The position numbers and the translations under genes were made by a program. The notes below the pieces were generated by a model. The model made no database searches and was not told the origin of the DNA. It saw only the letters and a program-made list of their open reading frames with translations. This document shows, piece after piece, positions 1-9,500 of a stretch of 39,369 nucleotides of DNA. The DNA lies in NCBI GenBank assembly GCA_937901285.1, contig CALCHI010000299.1, forward strand, positions 1 through 39,369. The letters run 5' to 3'. Numbering within the stretch: position 1 is the stretch's first letter; every line of letters begins with the position of its first letter. The DNA comes from UBA8437 sp003445035. Its GTDB lineage: Bacteria; Planctomycetota; Planctomycetia; Planctomycetales; Planctomycetaceae.

Positions 1-1080
1 GTGGAAACCGTCGGTGTTCAACGAACGAGTCCACCAGCGCCCCGACTTCCGCTGGTTCTGTTTCAGCCACTTCACACCTCGCTGGATCCGCTGATCCTTG
101 GACGCAATACCGGCCTCACGGAGGACCAGCAGGGCCAGGCCCGTCTGGTGACCGTCGCTGGGCGGGTTCTTGAATTCAGGCTCCTCCTTCAATTTCGCTG
201 CCCGGCTGCCATCACCCCATGTCTCTGGCGTGGCAAACGTGCGGATCGACCAGCCCCCATCCGACTGCTGGTGCTTCATGACCATGTCGATCAGCGCTTG
301 GCGCTTCTTCGCGCCCACCAGGCCGGGCACTCGGGTCGATGTCCACAGCAACAGCAGCCGACCGTAGTCGTGAGGCGGCTTGGTGGTCTTGAGATAGTTG
401 TGCGTCTTGGCAACCCGGGCCATCAGGTCGCTGTCCTTGAGCCCTGCCAGCCATCCGGGAGCCGCCTCGAGTGCCATGGCAGCGACCGTTGTGCCGTGGT
501 AGGCACTGGATTCGAAAGGTGGCCAGCAACCGATGTTGTTGAATGCGCCGTTGTCAGACTGAAGCGAGAGCATCAGCCGAAGGGCCTCATCCGTTTCGAG
601 GGAAAGTTTCCCGGTGACATGCTTGTCCCATTCTGCCAGTCCGCCGGCCAGGTAGGCCACCTGGGTGGGCCGAATCCCCTTTCGCAGCGCCTCGATCTTC
701 ATCTTCTTCATCTTGGCCAGATCATTGACCAGGTTCATGCGGAGAGCCGGATCGGGCTTGCCGAGATAAGTCGAGAGGGACGGCCGCATCACGCCGTAGA
801 CGCCGGAGGTGTGGCAAGCGATACATTTTCGCTTCTTCCACCACAGCTTGTTGCCTTTCTCGATGTAAGCGGCGGCCTTGGCGGCCGAGAACTCCTTGAG
901 CACCGGTTCATCGATGGACGCGCCCGGAATCGACTCCTTCTCGAAGTCATATTGCGGTTTCTGTGCCTTCTTGGCTTTGGGCTTGTCCTGGGCAACTCCG
1001 GTCTCGAGACCGATCCCATTCACAACCACGGTGGCCACCAACGACAGTCCGACAACCACCGAGCCCAATCGCACGTTCAT
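1..1080 (-). CDS. Secreted c-type haem protein with squalene-cyclase/prenyltransferase-like repeats (3' end cut)
   Basis: The frame is open from an ATG at 1080 to the window start, giving 360 residues with no stop, so the C-terminus is missing. A GAAGGAG ribosome site lies 8 bases before the ATG. Residues 1-31 form a signal peptide. A single haem c attachment motif, CIACH, sits at residues 86-90 in a lysine-rich stretch. From about residue 165 the protein has alpha/alpha-barrel repeats like those of squalene-hopene cyclases and prenyltransferases, including LQSDNGAF (173-180) and QQSDGGW (271-277), the latter close to the QXXDGXW 'QW' motif. No DXDD cyclase catalytic motif is visible in the part present. 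I infer an exported electron-transfer or glycan-binding protein rather than a true terpene cyclase. It is divergent from msrA. The domain assignment is fairly secure; the function is unknown. Confidence 0.8.
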   Translation of the reverse strand, partial: MNVRLGSVVVGLSLVATVVVNGIGLETGVAQDKPKAKKAQKPQYDFEKESIPGASIDEPVLKEFSAAKAAAYIEKGNKLWWKKRKCIACHTSGVYGVMRPSLSTYLGKPDPALRMNLVNDLAKMKKMKIEALRKGIRPTQVAYLAGGLAEWDKHVTGKLSLETDEALRLMLSLQSDNGAFNNIGCWPPFESSAYHGTTVAAMALEAAPGWLAGLKDSDLMARVAKTHNYLKTTKPPHDYGRLLLLWTSTRVPGLVGAKKRQALIDMVMKHQQSDGGWSIRTFATPETWGDGSRAAKLKEEPEFKNPPSDGHQTGLALLVLREAGIASKDQRIQRGVKWLKQNQRKSGRWWTRSLNTDGFH

Positions 1081-1214
1081 CTGCCCTACTCCTTCAAGAA
1101 ACTCGTGTCCAAGACTTGCCCTCGGACCGCACGGGCCTGATGCTAACCGTTGTCCACGGGTGATTCCATTCCGCAACGGCTGTGGAACCAATTCTGACTG
1201 CAGGGAGTGAGACG

Positions 1215-1679
1215 ATGGCACTGGCGACGTTCGGGGCGGGCTGTTTCTGGGGAGTGGAGGTGGCCTTCCGGCAACTGCCGGGCGTGAGTGACGCGGCCGT
1301 GGGTTATTGCGGCGGAAATCTCGAAAATCCCACCTACCAGGATGTCTGCACCGGGACGACCGGTCACGCCGAGGTGGTCGAAGTCGAATTCGAACCCGAC
1401 CAGGTCTCGTTCGAGACACTCCTGGACCTGTTCTGGCAATGCCACGACCCGACGACGCTCAACCGGCAGGGACCCGACGTCGGCACGCAATACCGGTCGG
1501 CCATCTTCTTCCACTCTCCCGAGCAACAGCAGGTGGCCGAAGTCTCCCGGGCTGCGGCCCAGGAGCGGATTTCCCGCCCCATCGCCACCGAGATCACCGG
1601 AGCCTCGACCTTCTTTCGCGCCGAGGAGTACCACCAGCAGTACCTCGAAAAGCGAGGCCTGGGCAGTTGCCACCTGTAG
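1215..1679 (+). CDS. msrA: Peptide-methionine (S)-S-oxide reductase MsrA
   Basis: This 154-residue protein reduces methionine-S-sulfoxide in oxidised proteins and acts in the cytoplasm, since no signal peptide is seen. The MsrA hallmark GCFWG lies at residues 9-13, with the catalytic cysteine inside it. Other family blocks follow: VGYCGG, TGHAEVVEV, FWQCHDPTTLNRQGPDVGTQYRS and EEYHQQYL, the last near the C-terminus. A C-terminal cysteine in GSCHL could act as a resolving residue. The ATG at 1215 is preferred over the in-frame ATG at 1182 because GGGAG lies just upstream and the GCFWG motif is then at its usual distance from the N-terminus. It converges on the hydrolase gene with 11 bases between the two stops. 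Confidence 0.96.
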   Translation: MALATFGAGCFWGVEVAFRQLPGVSDAAVGYCGGNLENPTYQDVCTGTTGHAEVVEVEFEPDQVSFETLLDLFWQCHDPTTLNRQGPDVGTQYRSAIFFHSPEQQQVAEVSRAAAQERISRPIATEITGASTFFRAEEYHQQYLEKRGLGSCHL

Positions 1680-1690
1680 CGGACGATTCA

Positions 1691-3700
1691 CTACGAACCG
1701 GCTTCTATCTCCAGTGACTTCTCCGCCTTCATCACCCGGTACGTCGCCAGGGTGTGCTTCAACTCCCGGCGGGCGGCATCGGCCCCGAGCGGTTTTCCAC
1801 CGGCTGTGACCGGATTGACGACCCGCAGCGGACGGGGTGCCAGCAGCGACATCCACTGGGGCAGATCGCCGACCGTCTTCAGGCTTCCGGGAATCAGCGT
1901 CCCGATCGGTCCGTCTCCATACGGCTGATCGGTGATCACCGACACGGGAGCGCCGTGAGTGTGCACCTCACCGATTCTCGAATCGATCGCGGTGGCCACA
2001 ACGGCCAGCGGCCCCGCCCCGCCCCGCCCCACGGCACGGACTTTCGGCAGCCGCCCCTTGTAGATCAGCTTGCCGAGACCATCCAGTGCGCGGTGAATGT
2101 CGGAGACCCACTGGGTGATCAACGGTCGACCGATCCACATCGCCCATTGGCTGGAGTTGTGGTCGACGGCACGCCGAACCCGGTTCCCTTTGGGTGCCAG
2201 CGCGCCAGTGGCCCGCAATTCCACCACGGCCACATCCCACCCCGCCTTCAGCGCCTCGGTGTACTCCGTCGACTTCACCGCCGACATCGCACCGTCCAGG
2301 TCCAGAACCAGGGCCAGTCCCGGCGAGGATTCTCCACCCGGATGCCATCGGGTGGTCACCGTGATGCCGGGTTCCACCTCCAGTTGCAGAGCAACGGACT
2401 TGCCGGACTTGGTCACCTGGACCTTGCCGTCGCCCGCCCCGATCTCTCCGGGCACCCGGCACAGCCGTTTCAGGTGTGCCACTCGCCATTCGGCCTCCGA
2501 CTCCCAGTGCTCGGCGTGGACCGGTTCAACCTGCTTTTTCATCGCCTCAACGGCCAGTTGGCGAGCGTATTGCGGCAGGCTGATATGCGTCCGGGGCCGC
2601 GAACTCTTCGGCCAGACCCTCACAGCTTCTCGTTCATCGGGCTGAAGTTTCGGTTCGGGAATCGGTGACCCGTCGCCAATCCCCTTCAGGTGCCTGGTCA
2701 TCCAGCCGTACATCGCCTCTCGCATCGGCTGGTTGTAGGCGTGCCCCGAATTGACCGGCACGTGACGGATCACATTGCCGCGGTCGTACAGTTCAAAGAC
2801 CGGACGGGCTCCGGCGATCGACTTCTTCGCCTCTCGAACCGAAAACTGCACGGCGTCCCGGGTGGCGTTGATCACCATCAGGGCTCGGGGAGCGACGAGG
2901 CCCAGCACCTGCCATTGGTCAGCGAAGGTCAACACGCCCGGAACCAGTTCGCACATACAACAGGCGGCCCCGAGGTAAGCCTGGTAGTTGCCGACCGAAC
3001 AGACCGGCACCACGCACTTCAATCGCTCGTCCAATGCCCCTGCGTAAATCGTCTGGTTGCCACCTCCGGAGGTCCCCGTCACTCCCAGGCGTCCCGGATC
3101 CACCTCCGGTCGTGTCTGCAGGTAATCCACTGCCCGCATATTCTCCCAGACCTGGATCCCGCACAGCAGCGTGCCTGTCGGCCACAACGTCGCGGCAACC
3201 ATCTCGCCGTGGTATTCGCCGAGCCCGGTCTTCAGGCCCCGTTCACCGGCACCGAAGGCATCGACGGCGAGCACAAAGAAACCGAGCTTGGCCAGGCCGA
3301 TGCAGCGGGACTGAACCACCGGGTCCTGCTTGGCGCCGCTCCAGTGGCCATGCACGCACAAGACCGCCGGCATTCGCTTTGCGTTCCCGGAAGACACCTC
3401 GGGCACATAGGCATTGGCCGGCATCTCGATCCAACCGTCGCCGGTGCGAATCGTCCTGAGCACCAGGTGCTCGATCCGGTAACCATCCCGTTTCTGCTCA
3501 CGGATCTTACGAACCGGCACCGGCCCCGGCTTGTCGGTCGACAGGCCGATGGCCTGCACCAGGTTCTTACGGAGGGTTTTCCGCAGGTCCTTCCAGTGGT
3601 CCAGTGTCTTCGGGATCGCCTCACCGTTTCTCAGCTCGCGAGCCGACCGACGAATGAACTCGAGAAATTCTCCCGATCGCGCTGCACCAGTCTCTGCCAT
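1691..3700 (-). CDS. Large two-lobe alpha/beta hydrolase (acetyl xylan esterase / prolyl-oligopeptidase-like)
   Basis: This 669-residue protein has an N-terminal alpha/beta-hydrolase lobe (about residues 75-340). VLCVHGHW (113-120) fits the oxyanion-hole region, GTSGGGNQ (209-216) is the nucleophile elbow with Ser211, Asp281 lies in NATRD, and His320 in NSGHAYN completes a plausible triad. The C-terminal half (about 400-669) looks like a second, degenerate hydrolase lobe: VGRGGAG replaces the elbow and no clear serine is visible. Similar planctomycete proteins are annotated as acetylxylan esterases or dienelactone hydrolase-type enzymes; the substrate cannot be fixed here. No signal peptide is evident at the chosen ATG. 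It is the last gene of the minus-strand run, 51 bases after yaaA. Confidence 0.85.
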   Translation of the reverse strand: MAETGAARSGEFLEFIRRSARELRNGEAIPKTLDHWKDLRKTLRKNLVQAIGLSTDKPGPVPVRKIREQKRDGYRIEHLVLRTIRTGDGWIEMPANAYVPEVSSGNAKRMPAVLCVHGHWSGAKQDPVVQSRCIGLAKLGFFVLAVDAFGAGERGLKTGLGEYHGEMVAATLWPTGTLLCGIQVWENMRAVDYLQTRPEVDPGRLGVTGTSGGGNQTIYAGALDERLKCVVPVCSVGNYQAYLGAACCMCELVPGVLTFADQWQVLGLVAPRALMVINATRDAVQFSVREAKKSIAGARPVFELYDRGNVIRHVPVNSGHAYNQPMREAMYGWMTRHLKGIGDGSPIPEPKLQPDEREAVRVWPKSSRPRTHISLPQYARQLAVEAMKKQVEPVHAEHWESEAEWRVAHLKRLCRVPGEIGAGDGKVQVTKSGKSVALQLEVEPGITVTTRWHPGGESSPGLALVLDLDGAMSAVKSTEYTEALKAGWDVAVVELRATGALAPKGNRVRRAVDHNSSQWAMWIGRPLITQWVSDIHRALDGLGKLIYKGRLPKVRAVGRGGAGPLAVVATAIDSRIGEVHTHGAPVSVITDQPYGDGPIGTLIPGSLKTVGDLPQWMSLLAPRPLRVVNPVTAGGKPLGADAARRELKHTLATYRVMKAEKSLEIEAGS

Positions 3701-3751
3701 GACAACTGTATCCCGTCAAAAAGAATCTCACCGACATCGACCGTTCGCCGC

Positions 3752-4525
3752 TCAGGCTTCCGATCGTGTGAAGACGTATTCGACATCCGAAGACCGCTCG
3801 CCGTCAAACCGATAGCCCTCGAGATCAAACGATTTCATCTCCGCGGGGTCGATCAGCCTGTTGCGGATCACGAACGAGGCCATCAACCCGCGAGCTTTCT
3901 TGGCAAAGGCCGAGACCGGCCGCACGCGGCCATCCCGGTCCTCGAGAAAGGAAGCGGTGACCATTTCGGCTCCCAGGGCCGAGAAATCAACCGCCTTGGA
4001 ATACTCACCCGAGGCCAGGTTGACCAGCACTCCGTCACCACCGCGTTTCAATTGTCGGGCCAGCGCACGAGTGACCGTCTCGGTCCAGAAGTCGTAAAGT
4101 GTCGCTCCGACGGAGGTCTCGAGTTTCATGGCCATCTCGAGCCGATAAGGCTGGATCAGGTCCAGTGGCTTCAGAATTCCGTAGAGTCCCGAGAGGATTC
4201 TCAACGAGTCCTGGGCGAACGCGAAGTCGTCGTCGGAAAACGCCGATGCGGCCAACCCGACATACGCATTGCCACGGTAGGCCAGAGCCGCCGGCCGGGC
4301 GTTGTGGACCGTCGGCCGCTGCTGCCAATCTGAGTATTGCCGATGGGTCGTTTCGGCCAGTTCCGGCTTCAACTTCATGCGACCGGCCAGTTCTGTCCGG
4401 GACAGTTTCAGCAGCGATGCGATCACCTCCGACGACTGCTTGCTGAAGGCCGGGGTCGAACGCCGCCGGGTCGGCAGGGGTGACTCGAAATCGAGCGTCT
4501 TGGCCGGCGAAAGGATCATCAGCAT
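3752..4525 (-). CDS. yaaA: Peroxide stress protein YaaA (UPF0246/DUF328)
   Basis: The 257-residue product has the length and hallmarks of the YaaA family: it opens with MLMILSPAKTLDFE and carries YRGNAYVGL, RILSGLYGILKPLDLIQPYR and NLASGEYSKAV in the family order. In Escherichia coli YaaA lowers intracellular free iron and so limits Fenton damage during hydrogen peroxide stress; that role is known for the family, not shown here. It is cytoplasmic. It lies between a DJ-1/PfpI gene (44 bases upstream) and the large hydrolase, in the same direction, so it is probably part of the same transcript as the DUF1501/PSD1 genes. Confidence 0.94.
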   Translation of the reverse strand: MLMILSPAKTLDFESPLPTRRRSTPAFSKQSSEVIASLLKLSRTELAGRMKLKPELAETTHRQYSDWQQRPTVHNARPAALAYRGNAYVGLAASAFSDDDFAFAQDSLRILSGLYGILKPLDLIQPYRLEMAMKLETSVGATLYDFWTETVTRALARQLKRGGDGVLVNLASGEYSKAVDFSALGAEMVTASFLEDRDGRVRPVSAFAKKARGLMASFVIRNRLIDPAEMKSFDLEGYRFDGERSSDVEYVFTRSEA

Positions 4526-4568
4526 CGGTCGAGTCCTTCCGAGAGTGTGCTGCTTACGTTGGAGAAAT

Positions 4569-5105
4569 TCACGGGCCGTCGGATGTCAGCACCTCGAGAA
4601 TCCCACGACAAAAGTCGGGGAGATCATCGGGTTTGCGACTCGAGACGAAGTTCCTGTCGACGACCACCGCGGCGTCCTCCCAGATGGCTCCCGCGTTGAC
4701 AAGATCGTCCTTGATCCCCGGCGATCCTGTCACCCGCACCCCGTCGTACACGCCGGCCGAGATCGGGATCCAACCACCGTGGCAGACCGCGGCAACCAGT
4801 TTTTCGGCCGCGGCGAACTCCCGCACGATCTCCAGCACAGCCGGATCGCGACGCAGCTTGTCGGGCATGAATCCGCCGGGGACAACCAGTCCGTCGAAGT
4901 CCCCGGCCGACATCTCACCAATGGCAGTATCCGCCACGCAGGGGTACCCGTTCTTTCCGGCATAAGTTTCGCCGGAGACAGGACCGGCCACCACCACTTC
5001 GGCTCCCGCTTCGACCAGCCTCAACCGCGGGTACCACAGTTCGAGGTCCTCGTAGATGTCTCCGACAAATATCAGGATCCGTCGGCCGGAAAGCGGTTGA
5101 TTCAT
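4569..5105 (-). CDS. DJ-1/PfpI family protein (type 1 glutamine amidotransferase-like)
   Basis: The 178-residue protein has the DJ-1/PfpI fold pattern: RRILIFVGDIYEDLE at the N-terminus supplies the conserved early glutamate, DGLVVPGGF is the central strand-turn, and AAVCHGGW (105-112) holds the nucleophile Cys108 followed by His109. Members include the peptidase PfpI, general stress protein 18, and DJ-1-type glyoxalases or deglycases; the exact activity cannot be told by eye. It has no signal peptide. It follows a DUF1501 gene by 21 bases and precedes yaaA, so a stress-protective role in the cytoplasm is a reasonable inference. Confidence 0.9.
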   Translation of the reverse strand: MNQPLSGRRILIFVGDIYEDLELWYPRLRLVEAGAEVVVAGPVSGETYAGKNGYPCVADTAIGEMSAGDFDGLVVPGGFMPDKLRRDPAVLEIVREFAAAEKLVAAVCHGGWIPISAGVYDGVRVTGSPGIKDDLVNAGAIWEDAAVVVDRNFVSSRKPDDLPDFCRGILEVLTSDGP

Positions 5106-5126
5106 CTTCGGACTCCCTCGGATTGG

Positions 5127-6539
5127 TCAGGCCAGGATCGGCCTGACCACCCGCGCCGGCAACACACCGGTCAGCCGCTGGTCGAGTCCCTGGTACTTGA
5201 CGCTCAGTCGCCGGTGATCGATCCCCAGCAAGTGCAGTATCGTGGCGTTCAGGTCGCGGATGTGGACCGGATTTTCGACGATGTTGTAGCTGAAATCGTC
5301 GGTCTGTCCGTGAGACACTCCCCCGGCGGTCCCGCCGCCGGCGAACCACATACTGTAGCACCGCGGATGATGATCACGTCCGTAATCCGACCTGGTCAGG
5401 GTGCCCTGGCTGTAGACGGTGCGGCCGAATTCCCCACCCCAGATCACCAGGGTGTCATCGAGCAGACCGCGTTGTTTCAGGTCCTGGACCAGGGCCCAGG
5501 CCGGCTGATCGACCTCGGCCGCCTGACGCCGGATGCTCTTGGGCAGGCTGCCATGATGGTCCCAACCCCGGTGGAACACCTGGATGAACCTCACGTCGCG
5601 TTCGGCCATCCGCCGCGCCAGCAAGCAGTTGGCCGCGAACGTCCCCGGTTGAGTGGCCTGCTTGCCGTACATCTCCAGCGTCCGTTTCGTCTCACCCGAG
5701 ATATCGACCAGTTCGGGCACCGAGGCCTGCATGCGGAACGCCATCTCGTACTGGGCGATCCGTGCCCGCGTCTCGGGGTCTCCTCCCCGGGCCAGTACCG
5801 CCTCGTTCATCAACTTCAATCGCTCGATCATCACCCGCCGCACCTCTCGGCTGACTCCGGCCGGATTGGAGAGGTACAGCACCGGATCTCCCTGCGACCG
5901 GAAAGCGACTCCCGCATGCCGCGACGGCAGGTACCCGCTGCCCCAGAGTCTCGAGTAGAGAGCCTGGCCGCGAGGCTCACAGTTGAGCACAACGAAACTG
6001 GGCAGGTTTCGGTTCATCGTCCCCAGCCCGTAGTTCAGCCAGCTTCCGAGGCAGGGATGGCCGGCCGCCTGGTTGCCCGTCTGGATCAGCGTGATCGCCG
6101 GGTCATGGTTGATCGCATCGGTGTGGATCGTGTGCACATAGGCCAGGTCGTCGGCCATCGACCCCACCCGAGGAAACAGTTCACTGATCGGTTTTCCGCA
6201 CTCGCCGTGGCGAGGAAACCGGAACACCGAGGGAGCAATCGGAAACCGCGGCTGCGACGACGTCATCGTGGTCAGCCGCTGGGCCCCCCGAATCGAATCC
6301 GGCAGGTCCGTGTCGAACAGTTTCTGCAGCCCCGGCTTGTGGTCCAGCGTATCCAACTGCGAAGGGGCTCCGGCCATGAACAGCCAGATCACGCGGCGGG
6401 CCCGCGGTGGAAAGTGAGTCGGCTGATCGGCCAGCGCGTCCTCGGCCAGCATCGTCGACACGGCGGCCGCCCCCAGGCCCGCGCCGGCGAGGAAAGTCCG
6501 CCTGGATGCGGCGAGATTGTCACACATCAGCCCGGCCAT
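5127..6539 (-). CDS. DUF1501 family protein with twin-arginine signal (partner of the PSD1 protein)
   Basis: The 470-residue product starts with a Tat-type leader: SRRTFLAG at residues 12-19, then an alanine/glycine-rich hydrophobic stretch. DUF1501 proteins belong to the alkaline phosphatase/sulfatase-like superfamily and are strongly expanded in planctomycetes. Family blocks seen are LFMAGAPSQLDTLDHKPG near the N-terminus, the WDHHG region, GGEFGRTVYSQG and GRDHHPRCYS, whose histidines probably bind metal. Its ATG lies 3 bases after the stop of the upstream PSCyt1/DUF1549/DUF1553 gene, implying translational coupling. This DUF1549/1553-DUF1501 pairing is recurrent in planctomycetes. An ATG 12 bases further in (6527) is an alternative start. 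Enzyme activity is not established. Confidence 0.93.
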   Translation of the reverse strand: MAGLMCDNLAASRRTFLAGAGLGAAAVSTMLAEDALADQPTHFPPRARRVIWLFMAGAPSQLDTLDHKPGLQKLFDTDLPDSIRGAQRLTTMTSSQPRFPIAPSVFRFPRHGECGKPISELFPRVGSMADDLAYVHTIHTDAINHDPAITLIQTGNQAAGHPCLGSWLNYGLGTMNRNLPSFVVLNCEPRGQALYSRLWGSGYLPSRHAGVAFRSQGDPVLYLSNPAGVSREVRRVMIERLKLMNEAVLARGGDPETRARIAQYEMAFRMQASVPELVDISGETKRTLEMYGKQATQPGTFAANCLLARRMAERDVRFIQVFHRGWDHHGSLPKSIRRQAAEVDQPAWALVQDLKQRGLLDDTLVIWGGEFGRTVYSQGTLTRSDYGRDHHPRCYSMWFAGGGTAGGVSHGQTDDFSYNIVENPVHIRDLNATILHLLGIDHRRLSVKYQGLDQRLTGVLPARVVRPILA

Positions 6540-6542
6540 GGC

Positions 6543-9500
6543 TCATTCCACGTTGAGGAAATCGTCTCGGTTCATCAGCAGGTTGGCCACCATCGTCCAA
6601 CTGGCACACTCGATGGCATCCAGATCCTTGGGTTTCGGACTGGCCCCAACACCCAGCAGTTTTTCGGCCGCCTTCGGGTCCGCGTTGAACTGCCCGCGGA
6701 ACACTTTCGACGCAGCCACCAGTTGCTCGACATCGGCATCAGAGGCCCTGCGGGACAGTGCCCGCCGGAACATCCACCTCGCGCGTTTCGTATCCGTTCC
6801 GCCCAGCCTCACCGCCTGCTGCGCCAGTCCCCTGGCCGCTTCGACGTACTGCGGGTCGTTCATCAGCACCAGCGCCTGCAGCGGCGTGTTGGTCCGCTCT
6901 CGCCGGACCGTACACTGCTCCCGGGTCGGAGCATCAAACGTGGCCATGGCCGGAGGCGGGGATGTCCGTTTCCAGAACGTGTAAAGGGTGCGACGATACA
7001 GGGCCGCACCGCTGTCGGCCGTGTACTCTCGCGTGTTGCTGCCGGCAAACGCGACATCCTTCCAGACCCCCTTGGGCTGGTAAGGGCGTACGCCCGGCCC
7101 GCCGACCCGCCGCTGCAGCAGCCCACCCACGGCCAACGCCTGGTCCCGCAGCACTTCCGCATCCAGACGGTGCCGGGGCCCCCGAGACATCAACCGGTTG
7201 GCCGGGTCGGCCATCCGCTTGACGAGGGGAATTCGGCTGTCCTGTCGATAGGCGGCCGAGTTGACCATCAGTTTCAACACGTGCCGCACATCCCAGCCCG
7301 ATTCGATGAACTCGACAGCCAGCCAGTCGAGCAGCCCACGATGTGTCGGCCGCTCACCCATCACCCCGAAGTCCTCGGTCGTCTTGACCAGTCCCACGCC
7401 GAAGACCGATTGCCAGAGCCGGTTGACCGTCACCCGCGCGGTCAGCGGATGCCGGCGATCGACCAGCCAACGCGCCAGTGCCAGCCGGTTGGCCGGGACC
7501 CCAGCTTCCAACCCGGGGAACATCTCCGGAACGCCGGGTTTCACCTGTTCGCGGCGCTGATCGTATTCGCCCCGTTCCAGCACCCACGCCCGGGGCGTGC
7601 GGTCCGGGCGTTCCTGCATCACCAGCGTGGTGATCGAACGGGCGTAGATGAAATCGCGGCGAGTCTCCGTCCGGCCCAGCGCGGCCGACACCAGTTGCTG
7701 CGATTTGTCGGCAACCGATCCGTACCAGTCCGCGACCAGGTCACGGTCGTCCTCGCGAAGCGCGTCCCACACCGGCCTGTCGGCGGCCAGGTTCCGCAAG
7801 CGAAATTCCGAGGCCAGGAGCCTCGCCTCATCGTTGCTCAACCACCGGGACCAGACACGGATGTCGCTGATCCCTCCGGTGGGCAGGCTGCCGCCGATGA
7901 CCAGCGGACCGTCAGGCAAACCGGTCGCATCGATCAACTGCTCGTTGGAGTTCCGCAACCGCCGCACCTGCCCGTCGACCAGCATGCTGATCGACGAGTT
8001 GGACCGACCTCCCGAGTACCTCACGCAGACGTGCTGCCACGCCGCGGGCGCCAGCGCCTGATCACCGGGAATCAGCCCTTTGACCGAGGCCCCCCGGGCA
8101 TCAGAGAGTTCAAACGACAGCGATCCACGGGGACTGCTGGTGATCCGCCAGCCCGACGTCTTCTTGTCCTTCCCGGTGTGCCGGTGTTCGAGAATCGTCG
8201 TGCTGACCACCTTCTCGGGAGTCCTCAACCAGAAACTGATCGAGATCGCTCGACCGGTGTCCAGGCCCTGCAACGGCCGCGTCAAACCCCCGGCACCGTC
8301 GCCGAACCGCACCCCACGATCTCCACCCGGATGAGCCTGGGCCGACCGGACACCCTCGGGCCACGCGGCCCCCCCGCCCTTGCTGCCGGCGGGGCGTCGG
8401 AGCGAGTCCGAAAAAATCTGACCGGTCGACGAGACGACCTCGAGAGAACGTCCGTCTGTGGACTTCCACCACTCGCGGACTTCGGCGGGGGGTCGTCGCC
8501 GTTTTTCGGCCAGCAGCCTGCGCCGCAGACCCTGCAGCGCCATCCACTCGGCCTCATGTTCTGCCGAGGGCAGCACGGCCACCGGAGGCGCGTCCTTCTG
8601 GTTGCCGTCGTTGGGCGGCTGAGTCGTATTGTTGAAGAACGCAGCCAGTCGATAGAAGTCCCGCTGTTTCAGCGGATCGTACTTGTGGTCGTGACACCCG
8701 GCACACCGCGCCGTCAAACCCATGAAGACCGTCGACACCGTCTCGACCCGGTCGACCATGTAACGGACGTTCATCTCCTCGGGTATCAGGCCACCCTCGG
8801 CTGTCGACACGTTGCAGCGGCCAAACCCGGTGGCAACTCGCTGGTCAAGCGTGGCTCGGGGCAACAGGTCTCCGGCAATCTGTTCGATGACGAACCGGTC
8901 GAACGGCATGTTCGCTGCGAAGGCGCGAATCACCCAGTCCCGGTAGGGCCAGATCTCGCGGTAATTGTCCAGGTGCATGCCGTGGGTGTCGCCGTACCGG
9001 GCGGCGTCCAGCCAGAACCGGGTCCTGTGTTCGGCGGCGGCCGGGGAGGCCAGCAACCGGTCGACCAGCCTCTGGTAGGCCCCCGGCCGTTTGTCAGCCA
9101 GGAACGCGGCCAACATCCCCGGACGCGGCGGCAGGCCGGTCAGGTGCAAGGCGACACGACGGGCCAGCGTCGAGCGACGGGCTGGCGGATTGGGCTGTAA
9201 ACCACGGTGGCCCAACCCACGGGCCACGAAAAAATCGATCGGTGTCCTGGCCCATGCGGCGTGTCCGGCGTTGACGGGTACCGGCGGCCGCTCCGGCGTC
9301 ACGAAGGCCCAGTGTCGTTCCCAGCGGGCTCCCGCCCGGACCCATTCGGCCAGGATCTGGCGTTGGTCGGCATTCGGACGTTTTTTGTGCTCAGGAGGCG
9401 GCATCCGTTGTTCGGGGTCGTCGCTCTGGATCCGTTGCACCAGCTTCGATTTCGCCGGTTGACCGGCGACCAGAATGCCCGACCGAGTCAGCCCCGCCTC

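Noticed and set aside
1..1140. A plus-strand open frame of 379 codons at the window start
   Set aside because: The opposite strand gives a signal peptide, a CXXCH site and cyclase-type repeats; the plus reading has none of these.
2010..2033. A short CCCCG direct repeat run
   Set aside because: It lies inside the large hydrolase gene, keeps the reading frame, and looks like chance GC-rich low complexity.
4302..9200. A plus-strand open frame of 1632 codons opposite yaaA, the DJ-1/PfpI gene, DUF1501 and PSD1
   Set aside because: It has no domain, no leader and an Arg/Pro/His/Gln-rich composition typical of antisense reading of GC-rich genes. The minus strand carries four clear family proteins here.
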